A DNA stretch of 64,000 nucleotides, taken from assembly GCF_003668575.1 (NCBI RefSeq), contig NZ_RCVZ01000006.1:169399-233398 (forward strand), read 5' to 3'. The notes beneath the pieces were generated by a model that was given only the letters and a program-made list of their open reading frames with translations, had not been told where the DNA came from and made no database searches. A program made the translations under genes and the position numbers. This DNA comes from Falsibacillus albus (GTDB lineage Bacteria > Bacillota > Bacilli > Bacillales > DSM-25281). Shown here piece after piece: positions 25,250-33,794 of this stretch. Positions within the stretch are counted from its first letter, which is position 1. Each line of letters opens with the position of its first letter.

Positions 25250-26467
25250 TTGCAGCATTTTTCTTATTTGACTAAAGATGAAAAAGAGGAAATGTTTTAT
25301 CATAGCCCGATTGAATTTTCCAAACATTCGCCTTTGGAAATCTTAGCCTATAGTTTAGGCGCTACTCTTTATATGCCGGGAAATAGGAGGCAAATTTCGG
25401 ATGATCTACTTTCGGGGAAATTCATTAAAGGAAAGCATGAAGGTCTTACTTCCATCGTTTTGTGCTTAGAGGATTCGATAGGTGATGATGAGTTGGAAAA
25501 CGCGGAATGGAACATCGTCCATCAATTGCAAAGGGTGCATAAGGCAATAAACGCCGGTGTATCCATGGAACAAGATCTTCCGATGGTATTCATTAGGGTA
25601 AGGACTCCGCGGCAAATGTTTCTAATCGTTGAACGTCTTGGAGAAGCCGTTGAATTGATATGTGGATTCGTTTTTCCGAAATTCTCGCCAGAAAATGGCG
25701 AATTGTATTTAACAACACTAAGGGATCTCAATGAAAGAGAAGGGGTTTGCTTGTATGGCATGCCCATTTTGGAGTCTGCCTCGGTGATCTACAGGGAACA
25801 AAGGGATATCACTCTAATGAATCTCAAAGCACTCTTGGACAAGTATCATGACTTGATTTTGAATATTAGAATAGGCGGTACGGATTTCTCAGGGTTATTT
25901 GGCCTTAGAAGAAACAGGGACACAACCATTTACGATATTCTTGTTATCAGGGATTGCATATCTGACATCATCAACTTATTCGGCCGCTCTGAGTCAGATT
26001 ATGTCATCTCCGGCCCTGTATGGGAATATTTCAATGGAAGCCAGCGAATTTTAAAGCCCCAGATTCGTCAAACGCCATTTGAACAGGCCTTTGGAAGAAC
26101 CGGGACAAAATTAAGGTCACAAATCATCAACCGTGATGAAGATGGCCTCATCCGAGAAGTCCTGTTGGATAAATCAAACGGGCTGGTTGGAAAAACCATC
26201 ATACATCCATCTCACATCAAAATTGTCCAGGCATTGAATGTAATTACCCTCGAAGAGCATATGGATGCATGTTCGATAATGGAGCATGAAGTCTTTACAA
26301 ACGGAGTCATCAAAAGTCAATTTTCCAATAAAATGAACGAAATAAAACCACATTTAAACTGGGCAAGGAAAATCTTGCTGAAATCTAAAATTTATGGGGT
26401 GTTAAAGGATGGGCAATCATTCATCGATCTCCTTGGAGATAAGAAAGAACAAGACTTATTCTATTGA
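25250..26467 (+). CDS. HpcH/HpaI aldolase / citrate-lyase-like protein of the Ter biosynthetic module
   Basis: Predicted C-C bond lyase of 405 aa, first enzyme of the Ter-associated module described by Anantharaman, Iyer and Aravind as making a nucleoside-like metabolite. TIM-barrel features include LGATLYMPGNRRQI, IVLCLEDSIGDDELENAE (acidic metal-site region), MVFIRVRTPRQM, FVFPKFSPENG and IIHPSHIKIVQALN. The TTG start at 25250 is 8 nt after AAGGAGG. The downstream PRTase gene overlaps its end by 59 nt, which suggests translational coupling. The substrate is unknown. Confidence 0.8.
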   Translation: MQHFSYLTKDEKEEMFYHSPIEFSKHSPLEILAYSLGATLYMPGNRRQISDDLLSGKFIKGKHEGLTSIVLCLEDSIGDDELENAEWNIVHQLQRVHKAINAGVSMEQDLPMVFIRVRTPRQMFLIVERLGEAVELICGFVFPKFSPENGELYLTTLRDLNEREGVCLYGMPILESASVIYREQRDITLMNLKALLDKYHDLILNIRIGGTDFSGLFGLRRNRDTTIYDILVIRDCISDIINLFGRSESDYVISGPVWEYFNGSQRILKPQIRQTPFEQAFGRTGTKLRSQIINRDEDGLIREVLLDKSNGLVGKTIIHPSHIKIVQALNVITLEEHMDACSIMEHEVFTNGVIKSQFSNKMNEIKPHLNWARKILLKSKIYGVLKDGQSFIDLLGDKKEQDLFY

Positions 26468-27785
26468 CGTCATTGATGGATTAAGAGTCAAGATAAATAT
26501 TGATCGAAACCCGTATCAAATTCCGTTGGACTCATTGTTTGAAATGGCTGCCAGAATCAATAAAAAAAGAGGATTCCTGTTTGTCAGCAAGCTGTTGGGA
26601 AAGCATATTCCTGTAAATCCAAGGTTGGCCCTCCTGACTGGGGGACTGCTGGCCAGCAGATTCATGGAAAAGAATTCTTCCCGGCTTCATCCATTATTGG
26701 GTGAAATGCTGGAAGCACTAAAAAGGGGAAGGTGCGTTGATCATCTTTTCGGTGAAATCACCAGCCATACATATGAACTGAAGCAAAGGACTCTATTCAT
26801 TGGATTTGCTGAAACAGCCACTGCCCTTGGCCATGCGATGTTCAATAGCTTTGAAAATAGCGATTTTTTTCATACTACACGCGAGGATCTCACGGACCAT
26901 ATATCCGTCATCGACTTTGAAGAAGAACACTCGCATGCGACCTCTCATCGATGCTACATTCCAAAACACTTGATTGATAATCATCATCCGATCGTGTTGG
27001 TCGATGATGAATTAACAACAGGAAAGACAGCTTTGAATATTATTGAATCAATTCATCGATCATTTCCAAGGAAGCAGTATCATATCGTTTCCATTCTGGA
27101 TTGGCGCTCGGAAGAAGACCGTCGGCATTTCAAGGAACTTGAGAAGAAATTGAATATACAGATCAATGAAATATCCCTGGTGGAAGGGACCATTGAAGTT
27201 GAAGGCTCACCTGAAAGCGGTTTATTGCGTGATGATAGGGACCAATCCAAAATAATGGAGAGTTCGGTTCAATTTCATGATTTCTCGAAAAGCGTTGAGA
27301 CCGATCTTATTGTCAAAGCTGTTTCGAGGAATGAAAGAGAGTATACGACTTATTTAACTTTGACAGGGAGATTCGGTTTTCGTGATTTCGAAAAGGATAA
27401 AATGGATCGCTTCATTCAAAAAATGGCTAAGTCTCTAAGCGATGAAATGTCGGGAGATAAAGCACTTTGTCTCGGAACAGGGGAATTTATGTATGTACCG
27501 ATGAGGATTGCTGCAGAAATGGGAGAAGGGGTCAATTTTCAGTCGACAACAAGGAGCCCCATCTTTCATCATGACGCACCGGGGTATGGGGCTAAACAAA
27601 AATATTCTTTCGAAAGCCCGGAACATCCAGGTGTAAGGAACTTTTTTTATAATGTCATACCCGGTCAATATGAGGAAGTCTTCATCTTTTTTGAAAAGAA
27701 TATCGAGCGTGAAAAGCTAAATCCTTTGCTTTCCCATTGTCATCGATTATTCAAAACGATCCATATTGTTACGTTTGGAGGATAA
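26409..27785 (+). CDS. Phosphoribosyltransferase-TRSP domain protein of the Ter module
   Basis: Two-domain protein of 458 aa predicted to transfer a phosphoribosyl group. The N-terminal PRTase domain has a PRPP-binding loop, IVLVDDELTTGKTALNIIES, at about residue 196. The C-terminal TRSP domain carries CLGTGEFMYVPMRIA and the name-giving Thr-Arg-Ser-Pro in FQSTTRSPIF. The ATG at 26409 overlaps the upstream lyase gene by 59 nt and has only a weak GGGGTG upstream; an in-frame TTG at 26433 is an alternative. The next gene follows by 26 nt. Together with the lyase and StiP protein it forms the predicted biosynthetic core. Confidence 0.82.
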   Translation: MGNHSSISLEIRKNKTYSIDVIDGLRVKINIDRNPYQIPLDSLFEMAARINKKRGFLFVSKLLGKHIPVNPRLALLTGGLLASRFMEKNSSRLHPLLGEMLEALKRGRCVDHLFGEITSHTYELKQRTLFIGFAETATALGHAMFNSFENSDFFHTTREDLTDHISVIDFEEEHSHATSHRCYIPKHLIDNHHPIVLVDDELTTGKTALNIIESIHRSFPRKQYHIVSILDWRSEEDRRHFKELEKKLNIQINEISLVEGTIEVEGSPESGLLRDDRDQSKIMESSVQFHDFSKSVETDLIVKAVSRNEREYTTYLTLTGRFGFRDFEKDKMDRFIQKMAKSLSDEMSGDKALCLGTGEFMYVPMRIAAEMGEGVNFQSTTRSPIFHHDAPGYGAKQKYSFESPEHPGVRNFFYNVIPGQYEEVFIFFEKNIEREKLNPLLSHCHRLFKTIHIVTFGG

Positions 27786-27811
27786 ACATATTCTTTGAAG
27801 CAGGTGTTGAA

Positions 27812-28915
27812 ATGATGTGTCTGATCAAAAGCAGTTATACACGCAATGATGTCATTATGCTACTTAAAGATCTAAGCAATGTTCCTTTGGAAGGGGAGAC
27901 TCTTGAGAGGGAAAAACGAATTCAGTCTGGTCAGCATTATTCAGAAACACTCCCTTCAGAAAAACTGCCCTCACCGGGTTATCTGGATCTGTTTCGACGG
28001 TCGCTGGATCGTGAGGCGCGTGATTTGGCCACTTTGACAGGGCTTGTCTCAGAACTTATAGTGAATGAAAAAGGCACGGACTTGATTCTTGTATCGCTTG
28101 CACGCGCCGGCACCCCGATCGGTATTTTGATCAAACGGTATTTGAAGTATAGATACCAACTGGATATCCCCCATTATAGCGTCTCCATCATCAGGGGAGC
28201 GGGTTTGGATGGGAATGCGATCAAGTATATACGAAAACATCATCGAAATAGCAGCATTCAATTTATTGACGGATGGACAGGCAAAGGGTCCATTCAAAAA
28301 GAACTGACGAAATCTGTGAAAAGTCTTAATGAACAATTCGGTTTTCAATTGGATGATCAGCTTGCTGTTTTGGCAGACCCTGCTGATTGTGCGTCGTTGT
28401 ATGGTACAAAAAATGATATCTTTATCCCGAGTGCCTGTCTGAACTCGACTGTGTCTGGACTGATCAGCAGGACCGTGTTGAATCGATTATATATTGAACA
28501 AGATGATTTTCATGGAGCTAAATATTATCAGGAATGGGAAGAGGATGACGTTTCGAGGGAATTTGTTGAAGTGGTTTGCTCTCAATTTCCAGCTGTTAGC
28601 AATGATGTCCAAACCTGTTTAATCTCAAAGGGATATAAAATACAGCCTCCTTTGTGGAGAGGAATGAAAGATATCGAAGTGATAAAACATTATTTCAATA
28701 TTCAAAACGCTCATTTCATCAAACCGGGAATAGGGGAAACGACAAGGGTTCTGTTAAGAAGGCATCCTTGGAAAGTGCTGATGAAAGATATTCATGATCC
28801 CAATCTTGAGCATATACGAATGCTTGCCAAGGAAAAGGATGTCCCGATTGAACCATTTGCGGATATGGAATATAAATGCTGCGGGATCATCAAGCCAATG
28901 CAGGCGGAGAAGTGA
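27812..28915 (+). CDS. StiP / PRTase-1 family protein of the Ter module
   Basis: Protein of about 367 aa matching the StiP (PRTase-like) family found in Ter operons. Recognisable stretches are ILVSLARAGTPIGILIKRYL, SIIRGAGLDGNAIKYI, IQFIDGWTGKGSIQKEL and IFIPSACLNSTVSGLISRTV; FIDGWTGKG is a PRPP-loop-like motif. The chosen start is the ATG 27812 (or 27815) after AGGTG; the frame opens further upstream with no ribosome binding site. The C terminus is Cys-containing (EYKCCGII). The HAD phosphatase and ATP-grasp genes that accompany this family in other Ter loci are not seen next to it. Confidence 0.8.
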   Translation: MMCLIKSSYTRNDVIMLLKDLSNVPLEGETLEREKRIQSGQHYSETLPSEKLPSPGYLDLFRRSLDREARDLATLTGLVSELIVNEKGTDLILVSLARAGTPIGILIKRYLKYRYQLDIPHYSVSIIRGAGLDGNAIKYIRKHHRNSSIQFIDGWTGKGSIQKELTKSVKSLNEQFGFQLDDQLAVLADPADCASLYGTKNDIFIPSACLNSTVSGLISRTVLNRLYIEQDDFHGAKYYQEWEEDDVSREFVEVVCSQFPAVSNDVQTCLISKGYKIQPPLWRGMKDIEVIKHYFNIQNAHFIKPGIGETTRVLLRRHPWKVLMKDIHDPNLEHIRMLAKEKDVPIEPFADMEYKCCGIIKPMQAEK

Positions 28916-28967
28916 ATTAACCTGTGCGCTTCTGGTCTTCATTTGGTAAAATAGTAGTATCCTTAAC

Positions 28968-29222
28968 TCAGTTTTGCCTGCTGGAGCCATGGTTGCGAAA
29001 TATGAAATATACAAAGACGTAGAGTATTGAAAATACAAGGAATCCAGCTTCGAAAATATGTGAAAACTTATACGAAGTGTTCGAAGAAATAAAGAGCGAC
29101 AGAAGTAAATCGAGCAGAAGAATGTCAAATAACATAAAGAAAGATGAAGTGGAAACAAGCTCATATTGTTTCACAGCTTGATAAAATCGAATGTTTTTTA
29201 ATTTCCGCACATGGACCCTCAT
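28968..29222 (-). CDS. Possible small membrane protein (84 aa)
   Basis: Minus-strand open frame inside the 441-bp gap between the StiP and yceG genes. The ATG at 29222 has AAAGGTGA 8 nt upstream. The product starts MRVHVRKLKNIRFYQAVK and contains two hydrophobic stretches (FFMLFDILLLDLLLSLFI and AGFLVFSILYVFVYFIF), with a basic start and tail. Composition looks like a real protein, but it is not recognised, it runs against the operon, and no terminator was found. It may be a decayed or orphan gene. Confidence 0.4.
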   Translation of the reverse strand: MRVHVRKLKNIRFYQAVKQYELVSTSSFFMLFDILLLDLLLSLFISSNTSYKFSHIFEAGFLVFSILYVFVYFIFRNHGSSRQN

Positions 29223-29356
29223 GAGGCGAATCACCTTTTTCATTTGAATGTCAGCATTAGTATGCTGCGGAGCAATTTATTATATGCTCATGGATGAAAT
29301 GGGTGAATTTAGATGGAAAAGAGTAAAATTAAGTCATGGAAGGAGTTGATCAATAC

Positions 29357-30970
29357 ATGAATGATCCTATAACACCATTTCCACTCTCCTTTACAGTAAA
29401 TGATTGGTTCCAAATGCTGAAAAAACCACTGACTCAGCGTGAGGGGTATAAGCAGGATGAAGGAAGCATCTCTTTTGGCCAGGTGGCCGGACGGTTGCTG
29501 GGAACGCATCTCTCTGAGGATGAATATTTTGAAGAGCTTTATGATGCGGTCCACAATGAGCAAGTATCCATCCACCTTTTGCAGGAAGAACTTGATAAAT
29601 CGATTGAGACGGAACGGTTTCAAGCCATCCAAAAGATTCTTATGATTCATCAGGAAGAAAGGGGGCTGTCCGTAAACCGCCTCATTGCTTTTCTGGATGG
29701 GGAAAAGTTGATTCCACAATCTGAGAATCGCCAATTATATTTTCATTTTCGGACAGCATTCACCAAGTTGCTGAATACTTACCAACATAAACATAAAGAA
29801 GGGCTGATGGATCCTGGGTTTAGAAGGGTCATGGTCGACATGGTCAAATGGCTTTGGAACCATTTGGATCATTGGGTTCAAGACTCTGATTTCCTCATAA
29901 ATCCACCTAAAGTTCTCTGGTATGGAGATGCAACAGAAAGTGAGCGTTATTTTCTTTATTACCTAATTTTAGCAGGGTGCGACGTATTAATTTTTCATCC
30001 GGAAGGGAAGGACATCCTCCTCGAATTAGACGATGACCAGCAGGTATCCAAAGTTCTTTCATATCCTTCAAAAACTCAGCTTACTCCTTTTCCTAAAACC
30101 AGGCCGGTAAGGAAATCGACGGTTGCTTTCAGGGCGTCTCAGGAAATTGACAAGGTGCTGCACTCGGACGAATCCATGCTTTATAAACCATGGCAATTCC
30201 GCAATTATGAACCTATGTCCATAACACTGAAGACGACCTATGACGAATTATTTATTCTGATGAAGGAAAGATCATTCATCCGTCCAAACTTTGAAGTCAA
30301 AGGAAATAAAGTGCGAATCCCGGTCTTGTTTGCCAAGGTCCAGGGAGTATCGAAAAACAGGAAGCAATATTGGGATCGCGTCCAGGATTTAACCGATCGG
30401 GAAAATGCCCTTACAGTGAGACGCTTCCCGTTTACGAAAGAAATAAATTCGAACTTATTATTCCATTATAAAAATGCTTTGGATTCCCAAGGAGTGCTTC
30501 AGCCGGAACAAATTATCCAGAGCAACTGGTGGAAGTATAAGGAACTGCCAAATGGATTGCAATTGGGCATTGCTGCTGCTGTATCACGCTACTGCGCATC
30601 TCCAAGGCTAAAAGCTCTTCAGCATGAAACGAATGAACAACTGCAGCTTTTCCTATTTACTCAAGCCATGGGCATTCCAGCAGAAATATTAAAGCTTCTT
30701 CAAAAATTTGACTATGCACAGGATGTACCGAAGCTTATTCTGTATAATACTGAAGAAAATGGCAAAATGACAAGATCCGATGCGGCACTGATTGCATTAT
30801 TGAATGAAATCGGCCTGGACATCGTTATTTTTAACCCCCCTGGCCAAAACGATATAGAGTTGTTTATGGACGAAAAATATTACGATACCCATTGGTTGGA
30901 AGATGTGAGCTTCGGTGAAGAATTTAAAGAGGCCTCTGTATTCAAAAAATTGATGAAAAAAATTTTTTAA
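29357..30970 (+). CDS. yceG: YceG-like Ter island protein
   Basis: Conserved protein of 537 aa encoded next to the TelA homologue in Bacillus Ter operons, as in B. subtilis yceGH. Its biochemical function is not known. It is soluble and acidic, with repeated hydrophobic beta-strand stretches such as VLWYGDATESERYFLYYL, LAGCDVLIFHPEGKD, VPKLILYNTEENGKMTRSDA and LDIVIFNPPGQNDIELF. The start is the ATG 29357 (AAGGAG 11 nt upstream); the in-frame ATG 29336 lies before the ribosome binding site. telA follows 17 nt downstream. Confidence 0.85.
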   Translation: MNDPITPFPLSFTVNDWFQMLKKPLTQREGYKQDEGSISFGQVAGRLLGTHLSEDEYFEELYDAVHNEQVSIHLLQEELDKSIETERFQAIQKILMIHQEERGLSVNRLIAFLDGEKLIPQSENRQLYFHFRTAFTKLLNTYQHKHKEGLMDPGFRRVMVDMVKWLWNHLDHWVQDSDFLINPPKVLWYGDATESERYFLYYLILAGCDVLIFHPEGKDILLELDDDQQVSKVLSYPSKTQLTPFPKTRPVRKSTVAFRASQEIDKVLHSDESMLYKPWQFRNYEPMSITLKTTYDELFILMKERSFIRPNFEVKGNKVRIPVLFAKVQGVSKNRKQYWDRVQDLTDRENALTVRRFPFTKEINSNLLFHYKNALDSQGVLQPEQIIQSNWWKYKELPNGLQLGIAAAVSRYCASPRLKALQHETNEQLQLFLFTQAMGIPAEILKLLQKFDYAQDVPKLILYNTEENGKMTRSDAALIALLNEIGLDIVIFNPPGQNDIELFMDEKYYDTHWLEDVSFGEEFKEASVFKKLMKKIF

Positions 30971-30987
30971 TGAAGGAGTTTTAAGTT

Positions 30988-32100
30988 ATGTCTAATCTTA
31001 CATCCGTTCAAGATGTCAATCAGCTTCAAACGTTGAACCTCGACCAGAAAGAAGAAGTCATGCAAAGCGGTGCACAGCAATTAAAGGAAAAATTAAAAAA
31101 AGAACCGGAAGTGGCTCAGATTGCCAATAATATTGACCATAAAAATCAAATTGCCCTATTGGAATTCGGGAAGGAAACAGCCAATGAAATATCAGCCTTC
31201 TCCGGGCGTGTGTTGAATTCCATTAAATCAAGCAGCATGGAAGAGTCCAGTCAATTGCTGAAACAGCTTGGAAAGATCATGGACAAGTTCGACAGCAAAG
31301 ACTTTGTGGAAGACAAGGGATTCATCTCAAAGATTTTTAAGCGCGGCCAAAAAATGATTGAAAAGTTATTTGCAAAGTACCAAACGATGGGATCGGAAAT
31401 CGATAAGGTGTATGTGGAAATAACAAAATATGAATCAGAAATGAAAAGCTCAACCCAAACTTTGGAGCAGTTATACGAACAGAACTTCCAATATTATTTG
31501 GAGCTTGAAAAATACATCGTGGCAGGAGAATTGAAATTGGAGGAGTTGAAAAAACGCCTTCCCGAATTGGAGGGCAAAGTCCAAAACGGTGATCAGCTTG
31601 CCGGGATGGAATTGGATTCACTCAAAAATGCAGTGGAGCTTCTGGATCAGCGTGTTTATGACCTAGAAATGGCCAAACAGGTTTCATTCCAATCTGCACC
31701 ACAAATTCGGATGCTGCAGCGTGGAAATACAAAGCTGATCGGAAAGATCAATTCTGCTTTCGTCACAACGATCCCAATTTTTAAAAACAGCCTCATTAAT
31801 GCAATTGCGGCAAAGAGGCAGAATCTTGTAGCTCAATCCATGAATGAACTTGATAAAAGAACAAATGAAATGCTGCTGAGAAATGCCCAGAATATTTCAC
31901 AACAAAGTGTGGATATTGCAAGAATGGCTGGAAGGCCGAGCATCAAGCTGGAAACCATGGAAGAAACATGGAACATCATCGTAAAAGGAATGGAAGAAAC
32001 AAAAGCCATCGAAGAAGAGAACAAGCGCCTGCGTGAAGAAGGCCGTACAAGGCTTGCCCAGCTGCAGGACAACTATGAAAAAATGAAAACTAAGCAATAA
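30988..32100 (+). CDS. yceH: Toxic anion resistance protein TelA (YceH-like)
   Basis: TelA/KlaA family protein of 370 aa, the last gene of the Ter island. It is largely alpha-helical and coiled-coil, with QIALLEFGKETANEISAFS near residue 55, a long central helical region and the conserved ENKRLREEGRTRLAQLQ near the C terminus. The family is linked to tellurite and other toxic anion tolerance, mechanism unknown. The ATG follows AAGGAG by 10 nt. It is closed by a complex repeat plus a strong terminator. Confidence 0.93.
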   Translation: MSNLTSVQDVNQLQTLNLDQKEEVMQSGAQQLKEKLKKEPEVAQIANNIDHKNQIALLEFGKETANEISAFSGRVLNSIKSSSMEESSQLLKQLGKIMDKFDSKDFVEDKGFISKIFKRGQKMIEKLFAKYQTMGSEIDKVYVEITKYESEMKSSTQTLEQLYEQNFQYYLELEKYIVAGELKLEELKKRLPELEGKVQNGDQLAGMELDSLKNAVELLDQRVYDLEMAKQVSFQSAPQIRMLQRGNTKLIGKINSAFVTTIPIFKNSLINAIAAKRQNLVAQSMNELDKRTNEMLLRNAQNISQQSVDIARMAGRPSIKLETMEETWNIIVKGMEETKAIEEENKRLREEGRTRLAQLQDNYEKMKTKQ

Positions 32101-32103
32101 AGG

Positions 32104-32228
32104 AAAAAGGCTGTTTTCTCAAATGTTGCTGTTTTAATAGTCTACCTATAAAATGATTCAACATTTGCTGTTGATTGGAGCGGAAGGTGCGGGACCCCGC
32201 AGCGAAAATCAACCTCGGACAGCCTTTT
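32104..32228. repeat. Minimal intergenic element inside a larger inverted repeat
   Basis: The core 32167-32214 is a 48-bp form of the GTTGATTGG element (GCTGTTGATTGGAGCGGAAG to AGCGAAAATCAACC). It is enclosed by AAAAAGGCTGT at 32104-32114 and ACAGCCTTTT at 32219-32228, with AAATGTT/AACATTT as an additional inner pair. The flanking AAAAGGCTGTTTTCTCAAAT is also found just after the copy at 59540, so the repeated unit may be larger than the core. Confidence 0.7.
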
Positions 32229-32256
32229 ATGAATAACCAACAAACTGTACTGATAG

Positions 32257-32302
32257 CGTATCAAAAAAGAAAGGGACTCGATTCCCTTTCTTTTTTGATA
32301 CG
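32257..32302. terminator. Bidirectional intrinsic terminator between yceH and the VanY-like gene
   Basis: CGTATCAAAAAAGAAAGGGA and TCCCTTTCTTTTTTGATACG form a perfect 20-bp stem with a 6-nt loop; A- and T-runs within the arms serve both strands. Confidence 0.9.
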
Positions 32303-32339
32303 TCCACATTCGAATATAGTATTAGACTGAATCCTTTCC

Positions 32340-33299
32340 TTAAATGCCTTTCTTATCTCCGAAATATTCTTCAAGTGTCAAACCTTTGGCATGAATGATG
32401 TTTGCCAGTTCAATACCTACGTATCGATAGTGCCATGGCTCATATTCATATTTTGTGATGGCTTCCTTTCTTTTTGGGTAACGCATGATAAATCCATACT
32501 CGTACGCATGCTGCTGCAGCCATTTTCCCTCATTTGTACTTTCAAACCGTTCTCCCAAGCTGTAGTTCATACTTTTTGAAGTGATATCCATTGTCAATCC
32601 AGTCTGATGTTCGCTCGTTCCAGGACGCGCTACAGCAATCTCGGCTTTTTTAAGACCAACTTGTTTAACTTCACGATTGAATAAATAGGCTTGCGTCTGA
32701 TAAGAACGGAATCCGGATGCTGCTATCAAAACAATGCCGTCTTTTTTGGCACCATTGAACATTTTCTCCAACGCAGCCGCAGCCGATTTACGAAGTAATC
32801 CCTTTTCAAGTTTTTGGCTGCCGAATGAAAAGGCGACATTCGGTCGGACCAAATCTGCAGGGCGATAGTTTTTTGGAAGTGCAATCGATTTATTCACCAT
32901 TACTTGGAGGGCAGCTGGGTCAGCCACTGTAGGGAGTCCCTTTTGTTGACTGGATGCTTTGCTGTCAGAAGAATCATCCTTTTGTTGAGATGTATTTTGC
33001 TTTTTATCACCTGATTGACTTTGTGGCGGTTTTGGAGATTGATTTTGATCTTCAGGCTGTTTTTCAGGTTCTTTGGATTCCTTTTCCTTGCTTTGCTGAG
33101 TCTGTTTGTGGGCATCTGCCGTGGAATTCTCATTGCTTGGTGGTATTTCAGTTTTTTCTTGTTGCTGCGGCTCGCTGTTATCTGAGTTTTGGATCAACGC
33201 ATCGGTGTTGTCCTTTGGAGAAGTGTGTTTATGTAATTCGACCCCACAGCCTGAGAGCAGTAAGAGAGTCACTGAGATCATCGTATGTGTTTTTTTCAT
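32340..33299 (-). CDS. D-alanyl-D-alanine carboxypeptidase family lipoprotein (VanY-like)
   Basis: Surface lipoprotein that trims D-Ala from peptidoglycan stem peptides. The signal peptide ends in a lipobox (LLLLSGCGV). Residues about 25-125 are a low-complexity Gln/Lys/Ser/Pro-rich linker typical of wall-spanning tethers. The C-terminal VanY domain has the zinc ligand motifs SEHQTGLTMD and EPWHYRYVG and the substrate loop ASGFRSYQTQAYLF. The 319-aa length and layout resemble B. subtilis YodJ. It is convergent with yceH and separated by a bidirectional terminator, so it is a single-gene unit. Confidence 0.9.
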   Translation of the reverse strand: MKKTHTMISVTLLLLSGCGVELHKHTSPKDNTDALIQNSDNSEPQQQEKTEIPPSNENSTADAHKQTQQSKEKESKEPEKQPEDQNQSPKPPQSQSGDKKQNTSQQKDDSSDSKASSQQKGLPTVADPAALQVMVNKSIALPKNYRPADLVRPNVAFSFGSQKLEKGLLRKSAAAALEKMFNGAKKDGIVLIAASGFRSYQTQAYLFNREVKQVGLKKAEIAVARPGTSEHQTGLTMDITSKSMNYSLGERFESTNEGKWLQQHAYEYGFIMRYPKRKEAITKYEYEPWHYRYVGIELANIIHAKGLTLEEYFGDKKGI

Positions 33300-33530
33300 T
33301 TCGTATCATTCTCCTAAAATAAATTATCCTGATCTTCAAATTATTAGGCTCTTTTCTCGTGTTTTGTTGCTTTAGCTAAGTAGGATTGTTTAAGCAAAGT
33401 TTCAACTTCAAAATAGCGTATGGGAAACTTTATTTCAACGAAACTAAATAGCTATTTTATGTTGAAATCGGCATTAGGATTTTAAAAATAAACTATACAA
33501 AAACAGTCTTTTGATAAAAATTCATCATAA

Positions 33531-33607
33531 GGTGTTGATTGGAGCGAAAGTGCTAGACTCCGGAGGGACCAGCGTGCCATGTGAGACCCCGCAGCGGAAA
33601 TCAAACT
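33531..33607. repeat. Intergenic palindromic element, 77-bp form
   Basis: Begins GGTGTTGATTGGAGCGAAAG, contains GTGCTAGACTCCGGAGGGAC and CATGTGAGACCCCGCAGCGG, and ends AAATCAAAC. It lies in the 495-bp divergent gap between the VanY-like gene (minus) and the xanthine dehydrogenase operon (plus). The rest of 33300-33700 is AT-rich with no gene seen; the operator-like dyads at 33708-33744 follow. Confidence 0.75.
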
Positions 33608-33707
33608 TACAAAACCTATGATTAATTGCAACAAACATTACGAAAATAGCTATTATTAAGACAGCCTAAAAGCGGCCTTGACTTCAAATGAAAGCGCGGT
33701 GGGCTGG

Positions 33708-33744
33708 TTCTGAAATTTTTCAGAAATCCATAATATGTATGGAT
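33708..33744. promoter_or_regulatory. Two adjacent palindromes upstream of the xanthine dehydrogenase operon
   Basis: TTCTGAAA-TT-TTTCAGAA at 33708-33725 and ATCCATA-N5-TATGGAT at 33726-33744 are both perfect dyads and directly abut, about 50-90 bp before the xdhC start. They are placed as operators for a pathway regulator would be. The binding protein is unknown. Confidence 0.5.
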
Positions 33745-33794
33745 CGATATTTCTATTGTAACAAAGCTGATACGCCAAAAGGGTGGGGATTTCG

